Source of the DNA: Gaertneriomyces semiglobifer
Taxonomy: Eukaryota; Chytridiomycota; Chytridiomycetes; Spizellomycetales; Spizellomycetaceae
Assembly (NCBI GenBank): GCA_025558075.1
Contig: JAHLKF010000001.1
Location: forward strand, 744,001 to 808,000
Direction of reading: 5' to 3'
Length of the DNA stretch: 64,000 bases
Under the pieces are notes generated by a model. The model did not search any database. It had not been told where the DNA came from and saw nothing but the letters and a program-made list of their open reading frames with translations. Numbering within the stretch: position 1 is the first letter of the stretch; each line of letters begins with the position of its first letter. This document shows positions 31,859-41,158 of the stretch, in pieces. The position numbers and the translations under genes are program-made.

Positions 31859-32786
31859 ATGAAGCCGTATCAAAAAGGACTGCTCCTGTTCTATGCAGGG
31901 ACGATCATTATTGGCTCCATAATAAACGAGATCGACCCCCCGCTAACTGTGTTTGCGAATAAGCGGAATCCGATCAATGCATATTTTGCCAAGAAAGGAT
32001 GGGTAGGTGCTAATACAGCTCGATTGGTAGCTATTCTGCGTCCTCATTGGTGCCTATAGGCTTGGACGGGTACCACACTACTACTCTACATGCCATTAGC
32101 GACGTATTTGGCTGCACTCTCCGCGGTGCCGTTGAGCACTAACGCTCCACCTATCCGGATCAACACCGCTCAGGCTGTCCGCAATTCACTATTGCGCTTA
32201 CTTTCTGCTACTTTATACTGGATGTTCATGACGCAGTGGTTCGTCGGTCACAGTGTTTTCGATAGAATTTTGTTGAGCTCAGGAAGCTGTACTTTGGAGA
32301 GCATCTTACACCCCAAGGATTGTCTAACCGGTGGCGGGATATGGACAGGATTTGATATCAGCGGTCACTGCTTGTAAGTTGCTAAAGCATTCTGATTTGA
32401 ATATGGGCTATATTCCTGACCCACTACGGCTTTTCGTTCTGTGTAGCTTATTGGTCCATATGTCCCTGATCCTTTACGAAGAATTACGGACTCAGCGATT
32501 TATTCAGAGGGAGCCATCGCCTACTTCCTCATCGCCTTTGCCAGCCGCACCTCTATTTCGGGTCCTCGAATCACTACTTTCCATGACGATCGTCTTCCTG
32601 CTTATATTATGGTGGGTGATGCTCCTCGCCACATCCGTGTACTTTCATTCGTGGCAGGAGAAGTTCTCTGGGCTAGCTGTAGGCGCCTTTTATTGGATCC
32701 TGGTTTATGCAGAATTAGGACCCAGATGGGGCAGAAAGTACATGCCCGATGCGGTCAAGTGGCTTAGAACCACCAGCGAAACCTAG
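31859..32786 (+). CDS. FIT2/Scs3-family ER membrane protein (lipid droplet biogenesis)
   Basis: Predicted 265-residue ER membrane protein of the fat-storage-inducing transmembrane family, members of which act as acyl-CoA diphosphatases and support lipid droplet budding. Exons are 31859-32002, 32060-32373 and 32447-32786 (introns of 57 and 73 nt). About six hydrophobic helices are visible. The two family histidines are present: H151 in FDISGHCF, assembled across the second intron, and H220 in TSVYFHSWQEKFSG. The length is close to human FIT2 (262 residues). The second intron uses a GTAAGT donor that would otherwise leave a stop directly after GHCL. Function is inferred from the family. Confidence 0.9.
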
Positions 32787-33180
32787 AGCTGCCGCGCACC
32801 GCCTATAGATATGTCAGAATGTTATATGAGCACCACCTTCTCTCGACTCTGCGTTCTCATCAGCTACCCACGGGGTGGGTTAGCGCACCCCTACATTGAC
32901 GACGTGGAAACGCCGTCGGCCATACATGTACAAAACAAGTTCGAAATTGACCACGAAGGAGCAATCGTGGATATAAGTTTGTTGAAGCATGCTAGACCTC
33001 GGCATCACTCAAGGATTTCGAGATGTCGTGCACGACAGCCTCCGTCGACAGGCAATAGGCAGTCGCGTAATATATACATTTTCATGCACACGCAGCTGGT
33101 TGTGTAATATGCAGCGAACGATTGAGAGTTTTTGGCTCGTATGAATTTGCACAGCAGGATTTAGCATAGTAGAAGGAAAG
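32787..33180. other. Intergenic region
   Basis: About 390 bp between FIT2 and the small orphan gene. A 98-codon open frame (32811-33107, plus strand) is present but has no motif, signal peptide or splice support and I do not treat it as a gene. Confidence 0.5.
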
Positions 33181-33520
33181 ATGATTCAAGTCCAGCCAAC
33201 GACATGCATGACGCCCACTCCCGTATCGCGCAAAGAGCAAGATTCGAACACGGAACTGGAGCTGACACCATGTGCAGCATCTCCTTTGAAGTCGGTTGCG
33301 GATGACGGCAAGGTTTGGCTGGATCCGTGGCACGAAGACATGGATGTATGCTGACACGGCCTACTCGAGATAGCTTTTTACTTTTGAACAGTTAGTCGCG
33401 AATGACCAGAAAGATGTCAAACATCAAGGATCAGCTCTATTCCTTGACGTGCAGCCGGCAGAGGAGCAAGCAGAAAACGTCATCAAGCACCTACGTAATT
33501 GGGCAGCTTCCGCAACGTAA
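33181..33520 (+). CDS. Hypothetical small acidic protein, two exons
   Basis: Predicted 97-residue soluble protein. Exon 1 is 33181-33345 and exon 2 is 33392-33520, separated by a 46-nt intron (GTATGC donor, TTTTGAACAG acceptor) in phase 0. It is acidic, with a conserved-looking core WLDPWHEDMD at the junction and an amphipathic C-terminal helix (AENVIKHLRNWAASA). No family is recognised. The tryptophan-rich acidic core suggests a short protein-binding peptide in a larger complex, but that is a guess. It is convergent with the dehydrogenase gene, 87 bp away. Confidence 0.5.
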
Positions 33521-33607
33521 AGGTATCTATATCTCAGCTAATCGAGCAGCTACCCTAAAGATTTCTAGCTGATAACAGTGACACAACTACGACTAGTTAA
33601 TCAACTT

Positions 33608-35509
33608 TCAACGATGCGTTGGCATGTTTACGGTGGCTTGTGTGGAAACAGCGTCCTCGTGTCTCCAAAGTTGGGTCACGGTCTTTGTGCTGGTATAGAA
33701 CTGGATTCCACTCTTTCCATAAAAGTTCAAGTCTCCTTGTATACTGCCCCTGCTTCCAGTGAACGAGAACATCGGCAAAGGAACCGGAATTGGAACGTTA
33801 ACACCCACTTGACCGACGTCAATTTCTTCGGTAAACTTGCGCGCAACAGCTCCAGAGTTAGTGAACACGGCAGTACCGTTACCGTAGGGATTACTGTTGA
33901 CTAATTCAATGGCATCGTCCAAGGTGGCGGCCTTCAAGATAATCAGAACCGGGCCAAAGATTTCCTCCTTGTAACAGCGCATAGAGGGTGTTACGCCAGA
34001 GAGAATGGTTGGGCCAACGAAGTTACCCTTCCGGTACTTTTCAGGTAGAGTGTCAACAATGTTCCGCCCATCCAACACAAGTTCTGCGCCTTCGTCAATG
34101 CCAGACTGGATTAACTCCAGACAGCGGTTCTTTGCTTCCGGGGTGATCATTGGGCCTAAATCGGCGCCTTCCTCAAACCCACCAGACGTCTTCAAGGCTT
34201 TCGCACGTTCAACCAGCTCCGGAATCCATTCCTGCGCTTCGCCAACGAAGACTGCGGTGGATAACGCCATGCAGCGCTGACCAGCAGCTCCAAAAGCGGC
34301 ACCAACAAGGGAATTCAAGGTGTGGTTCTTATTGGCGTCAGGCATAATGACACCGTGGTTCTTCGCGCCCAGATTGGCCTGAACGCGCTTGCCGTTGGCT
34401 GTCCCGCGCGAGAAAATGTATTTGCCAGCGCGGTCTGATCCAACAAAAGAGATAGCCTTGATGGCCGGCTCATCGCAGATGAAGTTCACAGTGTCGACGC
34501 CTCCATGGATGACGTTAAGGACTCCCTTTGGAATACCGGCTTCCTCGGCAAGTCTAGCGAGTATCATCATGGCTCCAGGGTCGCGCTCAGATGGCTTGAT
34601 CACGCACGTATTTCCAGTCGCAATGGCTAGAGGAAACATCCACAGCGGAATCATGGCCGGGAAGTTGAATGGGGCAATACCAGCAACGACGCCCAATGGC
34701 TCACGAATGGTAAATGTGTCCATATCCCGAGCAACAGGTGACTGCTCCCCCATTAAGAGAGAAGGGATGCCACATGCGCTTTCGACGACCTGTAAACCCC
34801 GCAGAACATCCCCTTTAGCATCAGGGAACGTCTTCCCTTGCTCCTGAGTGATGCTTTTCGCAATGCTGTCCATGTTTTGGCGGATAAGCAATTGCAAGTC
34901 CAGCATAACCCTCTGTCGTGTCAAAATGCTGCTCTTCTTCCACGTTTTGAATGCATCTTGAGCGACACGTGTTGCTTCCTTAAGCTCTTGCGGAGTAGCT
35001 TGTGGTACGAGCGTGACCAACTCCTGCGTAGCCTATAGTAACGCAAACGCACGAGTGTAAGTTCTTCGCAAACTGATGTATGCAAAATCGAATTCCAAGG
35101 TCGGCACCCTCACGGTAAAGCTACGCTTCGTTCGCCGTTGGTCACCCGGCCCTTCAAAATAACGTAGCGCATATCGCGCTTATTCCATAATCTCGTCTAC
35201 TCACCGGATTACGGAGCTCAAACCATTGATCTGCTTGAGAATCTATGAACTCGCCGTTTATGTAGAGCTGGGTCTTTGGAACGTCTTTGTACTCAGGGGA
35301 TGTCTTGATGGCATTCGCTGTGGTGCCAATATGCCTCCTCGCAGAGCCGACAAATGCCGAACGCACGACGCCCGATACTGCTGCCGCGGGCTACAAAGCG
35401 TTTTGTTCACAACCGGTTAGCGTATGTGGAAGACGATCAACGTGGGCTTGTCAGACACACCAACCTTCGCAGCCCTGATTCCCCGTAACGTCATCATAGT
35501 GTACTGCAT
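33608..35509 (-). CDS. Methylmalonate-semialdehyde dehydrogenase (CoA-acylating), mitochondrial
   Basis: Predicted 551-residue ALDH6 enzyme. It converts methylmalonate semialdehyde to propionyl-CoA (and malonate semialdehyde to acetyl-CoA) with CoA and NAD+ in valine and pyrimidine breakdown. Exons are 35509-35465, 35390-35205 and 35032-33608, with introns of 74 and 172 nt. The first exon and the start of the second give an Arg-rich targeting peptide ([15 protein letters not shown]). Family signatures are present: [22 protein letters not shown], and the catalytic cysteine C331 in [12 protein letters not shown]. The C-terminal region keeps the substrate-site segment around [15 protein letters not shown]. 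It should work in the mitochondrial matrix. Confidence 0.93.
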
Positions 35510-35888
35510 TGCTTCCTTGAATCACCCGTTCAGTTTCCGCAATCCGCTGTGGTGTGAAAAGTCCTCGTTGTGGGTGGTCGTCGAAAGTGATAATAGTCGC
35601 CCTTGATATGATATGCTATCCCCGTTATTAGACCTGCTGCCATAAGCGGCTGATGTAAGCTCCGACGCGCGCGCCGGCCGGAGGTTGGACTTTCTTTGAA
35701 TGCAAACATGTTACTATTTACGAACCATCGCACGTGGAATCGCGGACCGATACGACAGTAATAGCACCGAGGATTGCGGCGGCTGGAAAATTTCATGTCC
35801 GATCAACAGACTTCATAATCCTCGAGCTCACAGGTTTGTCCCTGAACCTCGAGCTGCTTCTGCGCGTTATTCATACTGTGTACATATC

Positions 35889-38090
35889 ATGCCTGCCACG
35901 CACCTATCTCGGTCGGCTTCCACCCCCAACGTCGGCTTCACGTCAGATCCTAAGCAAGGGTTTCTTTTCAAACGTTCGCGACAGCGTCCCAATCGGTGGC
36001 TACGACGACATTTTCGCTGGGATGGGCAATTCTTCACATATCACCACTCTTCGTCACAATCCTCAGAGGCTCGCCTGCAAATACCCGCGGGTTCGATAAT
36101 CAGAGTCGTTCCCTCAGGTCATGTTCCTGGAGCGGGATATGTTTTCCATATTTGGGTTAATGCACCAGAACCACCTCTGGAAGTGGCGGCGTCTTCGCGT
36201 CCGGTCATGGAAGACTGGGTGACAATCTTGAACGCCAACATCAACTCGAGATTGTACAGGAGGCAGAGTGCAAAGAATGGTGAAAAACCGCCAAATGGTG
36301 ACCAACTACCTAGGAGTAAAAGTATGGGAGGAATAAATTCTAGCAAACGGCAAGGGATGATTGCAACAAGCATGAAAACCTTTGCAGATTTGCCCCCTCT
36401 GCCAAAAACACCTCTTCCGGTACCGCTGCCCTTTGACCTTCGCAGCCGTCCTGCGTATGCGCTAGACAATGGAGTGACGCTGCCACCATCGCCGCCATCG
36501 CCTGCATCGCCTTCTGCCGGCGCAACCAGTGGTACGACATTGACACGGAAAGCCACAACTGACAGTACCATCAAAGATACCTCTAAACAAGTTCGGAACA
36601 GCCAGCTGAGCATCGCCACAGATTTTACTGACGAGACGGTCATTCCATCTAAACGAGGCCCGTTAACAGCGTCCGCCAGTGACCTAGAACAGATAATCGA
36701 GAGAATGTTCAAAGAAGCGCATGAAGAATATGCGTCATTGAGTCGGCCTGGAAATGCTGCCAACTTGTCCAAGAAGGCGCCGAAATCAGCGCACCCGATT
36801 GGTGCTGCACAGCGATTCCAATTTCCACAGCCTTACCCGGAGACGTTGTACGCGACCCACAGGTTTCCTCGGCAAATGCCAAACAAGTTTGGTGACATGC
36901 ACCAATCGCTGGACTCCATAGTCTCGACATCGTTGATTAATGACAAGGCGAGAGTTCCTGCGCTTCCCACCTTACTGAAGGTATCAGACACTGGTGCGCT
37001 CACAGGCCCCACCAATCAGCCAGCCGCTCCTCAATCAACATCAAAGAGTCAGCCAACTTCACCCGTAATGCGGAAGATTGCACCGGTGAACAGATTCAAG
37101 AGCGCTGAGAAGCTGGAGACTCTTATGAATACGATGCTTGCGACTGGCGATCTGGAGTCACTGGCTTTCCCAGCTGCTTCTGTCAAGTCGACACCTGTTG
37201 AAGTTGATTCAACGCTCAAACCCACACCCGCTGAGTGGCCCAAAGTTCCCACGCCGGCCGATCCTCGAGACGTGATCTCAACTTCTGCAAGACGCCCGCT
37301 CCCGGCTTTTCAACCAGCACATTTCATTCGTCTTCAAGAAGAAGCGGTTCGTCACGTTGGAGCACAGACTTCCCCTACTCTTGGCAATCTGAACATGAAC
37401 AATGTCGGTTCCTCCCCACGTCGGAACTCGGCTGATTCCATTCGAACCATCACTCGTTTGTCAATGCATGATAGTGATTTCATTCCGCCACCTACTTCCC
37501 CACAGAAGCAAGGTCCACTGTTGTCCTCTCTCATTCCGTTGATTCTTTCGCCAACGGTACGGCGGGAACTTGTTCTTCGTAAGGTGGTACATATTCTAAA
37601 ACATGGGACGAGCCTGCATCGCCGTTTAAATCGAGAGGAAGAATGGCAGGATACATCGCTGGATGTTCGTGTAGACCTGGGCGTTGGCAGTACGATGCCA
37701 CAACTGGCGGCTCGCATCAAAGCTAGACGGAAGGCTTTGGACGAATATCGCGTAGCTGTTGAGGATTTAGGAAGGCGAACGCGCGACTACATCAAGAGCC
37801 TTCCAGGAGGAGAAAAAGCGATACTTGGTGCCGCTAAGGCTGAGAACGCAGGGGTATCGAAAGTCAGTGATGGTGCCCCTAGTGGCACGCAACCATCAGA
37901 CCGTCGAACCAGCCGCCTCAGCACAGACTTTTATCATTCATTGCGCCGTCCCTCCGCCATTTCCATCCTCAGCTCGACGTATAGTTCGGCGAGCGCAATA
38001 AGTACTACCGTTATAGATCTGATAGAGAGCATCGAGATCATGTTGATGAAGGTTGCTCAGTTGAGGGAAATTTTTGGACAGATGGTGTGA
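35889..38090 (+). CDS. PH-domain protein, otherwise disordered
   Basis: Predicted 733-residue protein from a single exon. A pleckstrin-homology domain at about 20-118 has the usual layout: a GFLFKRS strand, W37 and the basic RRHF segment, and a closing helix with EDWVTILN. About 450 disordered residues rich in Ser, Pro and Thr follow. The last 190 residues become helical and may form a coiled-coil or helical bundle (RRELVLRKVVHILKHG, then a 4-helix-like stretch to the end). It probably binds phosphoinositides and acts as an adaptor. I do not recognise a named orthologue. The open frame extends upstream to 35700, but the ATG at 35889, directly before a Ser-rich start, is the better choice. Confidence 0.75.
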   Translation: MPATHLSRSASTPNVGFTSDPKQGFLFKRSRQRPNRWLRRHFRWDGQFFTYHHSSSQSSEARLQIPAGSIIRVVPSGHVPGAGYVFHIWVNAPEPPLEVAASSRPVMEDWVTILNANINSRLYRRQSAKNGEKPPNGDQLPRSKSMGGINSSKRQGMIATSMKTFADLPPLPKTPLPVPLPFDLRSRPAYALDNGVTLPPSPPSPASPSAGATSGTTLTRKATTDSTIKDTSKQVRNSQLSIATDFTDETVIPSKRGPLTASASDLEQIIERMFKEAHEEYASLSRPGNAANLSKKAPKSAHPIGAAQRFQFPQPYPETLYATHRFPRQMPNKFGDMHQSLDSIVSTSLINDKARVPALPTLLKVSDTGALTGPTNQPAAPQSTSKSQPTSPVMRKIAPVNRFKSAEKLETLMNTMLATGDLESLAFPAASVKSTPVEVDSTLKPTPAEWPKVPTPADPRDVISTSARRPLPAFQPAHFIRLQEEAVRHVGAQTSPTLGNLNMNNVGSSPRRNSADSIRTITRLSMHDSDFIPPPTSPQKQGPLLSSLIPLILSPTVRRELVLRKVVHILKHGTSLHRRLNREEEWQDTSLDVRVDLGVGSTMPQLAARIKARRKALDEYRVAVEDLGRRTRDYIKSLPGGEKAILGAAKAENAGVSKVSDGAPSGTQPSDRRTSRLSTDFYHSLRRPSAISILSSTYSSASAISTTVIDLIESIEIMLMKVAQLREIFGQMV

Positions 38091-38189
38091 GCGTTTTTTT
38101 AAGCTAGCTTATTTCAGTATTATAATTCCTATGTACCCAAGATATAATAATTTATGCTATTTACCTGAACGTTCTACCTGCTACCAATT

Positions 38190-40002
38190 CTACGATAGCA
38201 ATATGAGAATAACGATCATGGATACCGTCAGCGTGAAAAAAGCAAAGAGATCTAGAGGTAATCAGGCGTCAGCATGTGACCGAAACTCAAGCGATCAGAC
38301 GGATAAAGAACATACATTGCATGAGCACAACGCTCGCGATTTCATCAGAATCCCCGGTCGGACTGAACATTTGTGTTATGTACACAGTCGAGCTGGCCGT
38401 GGGAACACATGCTTGAAACATCAGGATGAACCTAAGCATGGTATCGCTTTCTGCAATCACCCCTTTGACAGTTAACAGCTGCGAAATCCCAATGCCAATA
38501 ACCGGTATGATCAGCAAGCGCGATACGCTTATTGAAGCCGTCACTCGAAACGGAAGAAGGGTACGCGGCGTTAAACGCCCAAGGGCTGCTCCGAGGTTGA
38601 TGATTCCTAGAGGAACAGCTGTCGCACCAAGAAACTCTAGAGTTTCATAAATGACTCGCAGCGGTGGTTCCTTGTGAAGTGGTGGCTTGTTGCTGGGATC
38701 GCGATAATTGAATACATGTCGAAGCGGTGGGGTTACTGCCACTATCAGGCCGACCACGACAGCAAAGTTACATAGGTTACAGACAGCGGAGACCCAGAAC
38801 TTGATACGTGGAGATATGCCGCTCTTGAAGGGCGGCCACCATCGACGCCTTGGTTTTCGTATTGACACCTGGGCGGGGTCCAGGTGGCCGATTGATAACG
38901 ATGCGCTTGAAGGCAAGCGGCTAGTCCTTTTACGATGACTCTCTTGCTGATCTGCTAGAGATGCGGAAGACAGCACGCCTTGAGGTTCCGAAAACGATGA
39001 ATCAGAAGAATTTCGCCGTATTTGAATATCGTTCATGTGCATCTCGGAGTGGCCCATTCCTTGGTCGCCCCGGGCGGCAATCACTACCTCTCCAGCACCC
39101 AATCCTGGCGGTCGTTGAAAATCTAGTCCAATCTTCTTTCTACCAACGCTGAAGAATATCAGATTCGCCAGACAGCAAAATCCCGCGACGTAACTGAATG
39201 AGCAAAGGGTTAGTAATGCTAGCAAGTGGAAGCATAACATTCGGTCCGTTGGATCGCAGAATGTGTCTATGTCTTTAAGTGCAATGAAATGGAATACTTA
39301 CGCAATTCCTTTTTCTGTATCTCCAGGTGAGAACGGCCTGGTATCACCCAATCCTGAGATAACGGCCAGTGTCAAATCTCCCCAGTTGCCTAACGCGGTG
39401 GCCGTCACAGACCCGTGGTAAAAGGTTGAAGGTAGATACTTCTTGTTCAGTTTCTGGACTCCGAGCCCCAAAATCCACCCAACAATAAGATAGAATGCAG
39501 CGGAGATGGTCATGATGCCTAGTTTATCCAAGTTGCTCGAGTCAATTCCGGCGACCACTTTGGTGAACAGAAGTGATGGGTATGAAACTGTCAGAAGGAT
39601 CTGCCAAATCAGCGTGTACATGAGAATTAGAAGTCTCAATACTGGTTGACCACCACAGGTGGGAGGCAACACATCCAGAAAAGGCTGAAGATGCCTCAAA
39701 TGGTTGCCATGAGGCAATGTGCATTCTCACTCCAACAAGGGTTGCAACAGTAGTATAGAACGAAGACATTTAGGACACTCACGCTAGCGATGGCTTTAGA
39801 CGCTTTAGCGTCGAGCAGGCCCTTCTTCGAGAGTACGGCACCGACAGCTGTCAGATGGAAGTAGAAGGTGAGGCCTCGAAACAAAGAAGGTTTGGCGGTT
39901 CAAATACCGCGAAGCGATGGACTATACATTACACATTTCGAGAAAGACCTTCAAGATAGGTCGCACTGACGCCCAAACGAGCTGGCCGTAATGAATCGCC
40001 AT
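38190..40002 (-). CDS. PIN-like / auxin efflux carrier family transporter
   Basis: Predicted 457-residue membrane transporter of the Mem_trans (PIN/PILS, yeast Ecm3/YNL095C-like) family. Five exons: 40002-39933, 39847-39783, 39600-39302, 39193-38316 and 38251-38190, with introns of 85, 182, 108 and 64 nt. The N-terminal helix bundle (LVWASVRPILKVFL, LSKKGLL, YPSLLFTKVV, GNWGDLTLAV) is followed by a cytoplasmic Ser/Arg-rich loop of about 110 residues. The C-terminal bundle follows (LEFLGATAVPLGIINLG, FQACVPTASSTVY). The last 21 residues come from a separate exon after a GTATGT donor and complete the final helix. Fungal members are ER or plasma-membrane proteins with unproven substrates. Auxin transport should not be assumed. 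Confidence 0.87.
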
Positions 40003-40252
40003 TTTTTAAAGGAGTGAACAAAAATGCCACCTCAGCAAAAGAGCTCACTATGCTACTTCCGCTGCTTCACGCATTGTGCTGCCTGTAGCTGTCGCCCGAA
40101 TACCGGAAGATCGCTGTTGGATCACTAAACGCTGGCACTTTTTGGATGCTCGAGAAGTCGAACCCACGTCGAATCGGAGTCTTCGCGCGATATCGATTAC
40201 ATAAGACGTGCCATGGCAACAGGGAGGACTGTGCCACTCCACCTAAGGCCGC

Positions 40253-40262
40253 TATAAAAGGG
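40253..40262 (+). promoter_or_regulatory. TATA box (TATAAAAGGG)
   Basis: A consensus TATA box sits 49 bp before an ATG at 40302, in the gap between the divergent PIN-like gene and VPS35. The spacing suits a short-leader transcript starting near 40283-40290. Confidence 0.5.
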
Positions 40263-40301
40263 CGACGGTTGCATCAAACTCAGCACAATAAACTGAAGAA
40301 C

Positions 40302-40604
40302 ATGACAGACACTGCTGCAATGCAGGCTGCGTGCGGACCGACAGCTGACATGCACGGACATTCTTCTGGCTGTGGAATCTATGCTCCATTCACTTGTAAC
40401 TTGGTAGAAATACGTTTTTTCGCCCATCGTCCACACTGAAGTTGGTTTGTGACAAAAGTGCTCACTGGCCAACTAGTTTATGGCGGTCATGGGGATTCTG
40501 TTTGTTTCCGGGACAGCACGGGTGAAAGGCGTCCAAGTCCAACTCACCAGAAAGAAAACGATCCGCTGGGGAAGATCGCTGGTGGTATGGCATGCATGAG
40601 ATAA
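40302..40604 (+). CDS. Tentative small Cys/His/Gly-containing protein
   Basis: Predicted 73-residue product from exon 1 (40302-40395) and exon 2 (40477-40604), joined across an 81-nt intron (T/GTAACT donor, CCAACTAG acceptor). The first half has MHGHSSGCG and the second half YGGHGDSVCFRD, a composition compatible with a small metal-binding or stress protein. Support comes from the strong TATA box upstream, the in-frame splice and the coding-like second exon. Against it stand the absence of any family match and the weak donor. An unspliced reading stops at 40437 and gives 45 residues. Confidence 0.35.
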
Positions 40605-41158
40605 GGACCTCATTATCCGCACCCAACGCTGCCAGTTGCAGACCGATACAGAATTTCCAAGTATCTATATCACGAATGAGAAGACGCCATCATTGCGGTA
40701 AAGAGAGGTTATTTCCTGATTCTCCACGCAGTCTCTCGCACACCCGCCAAGGCATACACATACTGCCGCATCCTTCCCAACACGGCGATTCATTCAGTGC
40801 CTTCTCCACATCCATACAGCCCTCTTCCTTCCATTTCCTTTTCAGCCGCTAACTCTCGTCGGCAGCAGTCATTTTTACAGTTTTGAGTTGTGGTTTGGTT
40901 TGAATGTCGCATCTTGGCCGCGATTTTGGGAACACGCGCTGGCGAAGAGTCGTAGGCCGTTGCAACTCATAGCATACAGTACATGACAGATAGCAGCTCG
41001 GTAGCATCACGTATTGCTAGCGCAGCTTACATCTGGAAACCTCAAAGCTATTGCTTTGATTGGAATTAATCTCATCGTAGTTACCAAGTTACCCGCCTCG
41101 CTTTTGCTCGCTCCATCGCAGAACGTTGTTCTGAGCAGCCGCTGCTCCCGCAATCATC
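40605..41158. other. Intergenic region upstream of VPS35
   Basis: About 550 bp with no supported gene. It includes a CT-rich stretch (about 40720-40860) and probably the VPS35 promoter. Confidence 0.5.

Noticed and set aside
32811..33107. 98-codon plus-strand frame between FIT2 and the small orphan gene
   Set aside because: The composition changes abruptly to Arg/His-rich in the second half and no motif is visible. More likely untranslated sequence.
36119..36772. 217-codon minus-strand frame inside the PH-domain gene
   Set aside because: The plus-strand PH domain explains the sequence. The antisense product is low-complexity and featureless.
40145..40175. Possible tRNA T-arm on the minus strand (GGGTTCGAC)
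   Set aside because: The five-base T-stem does not pair and no A box lies at a suitable distance.
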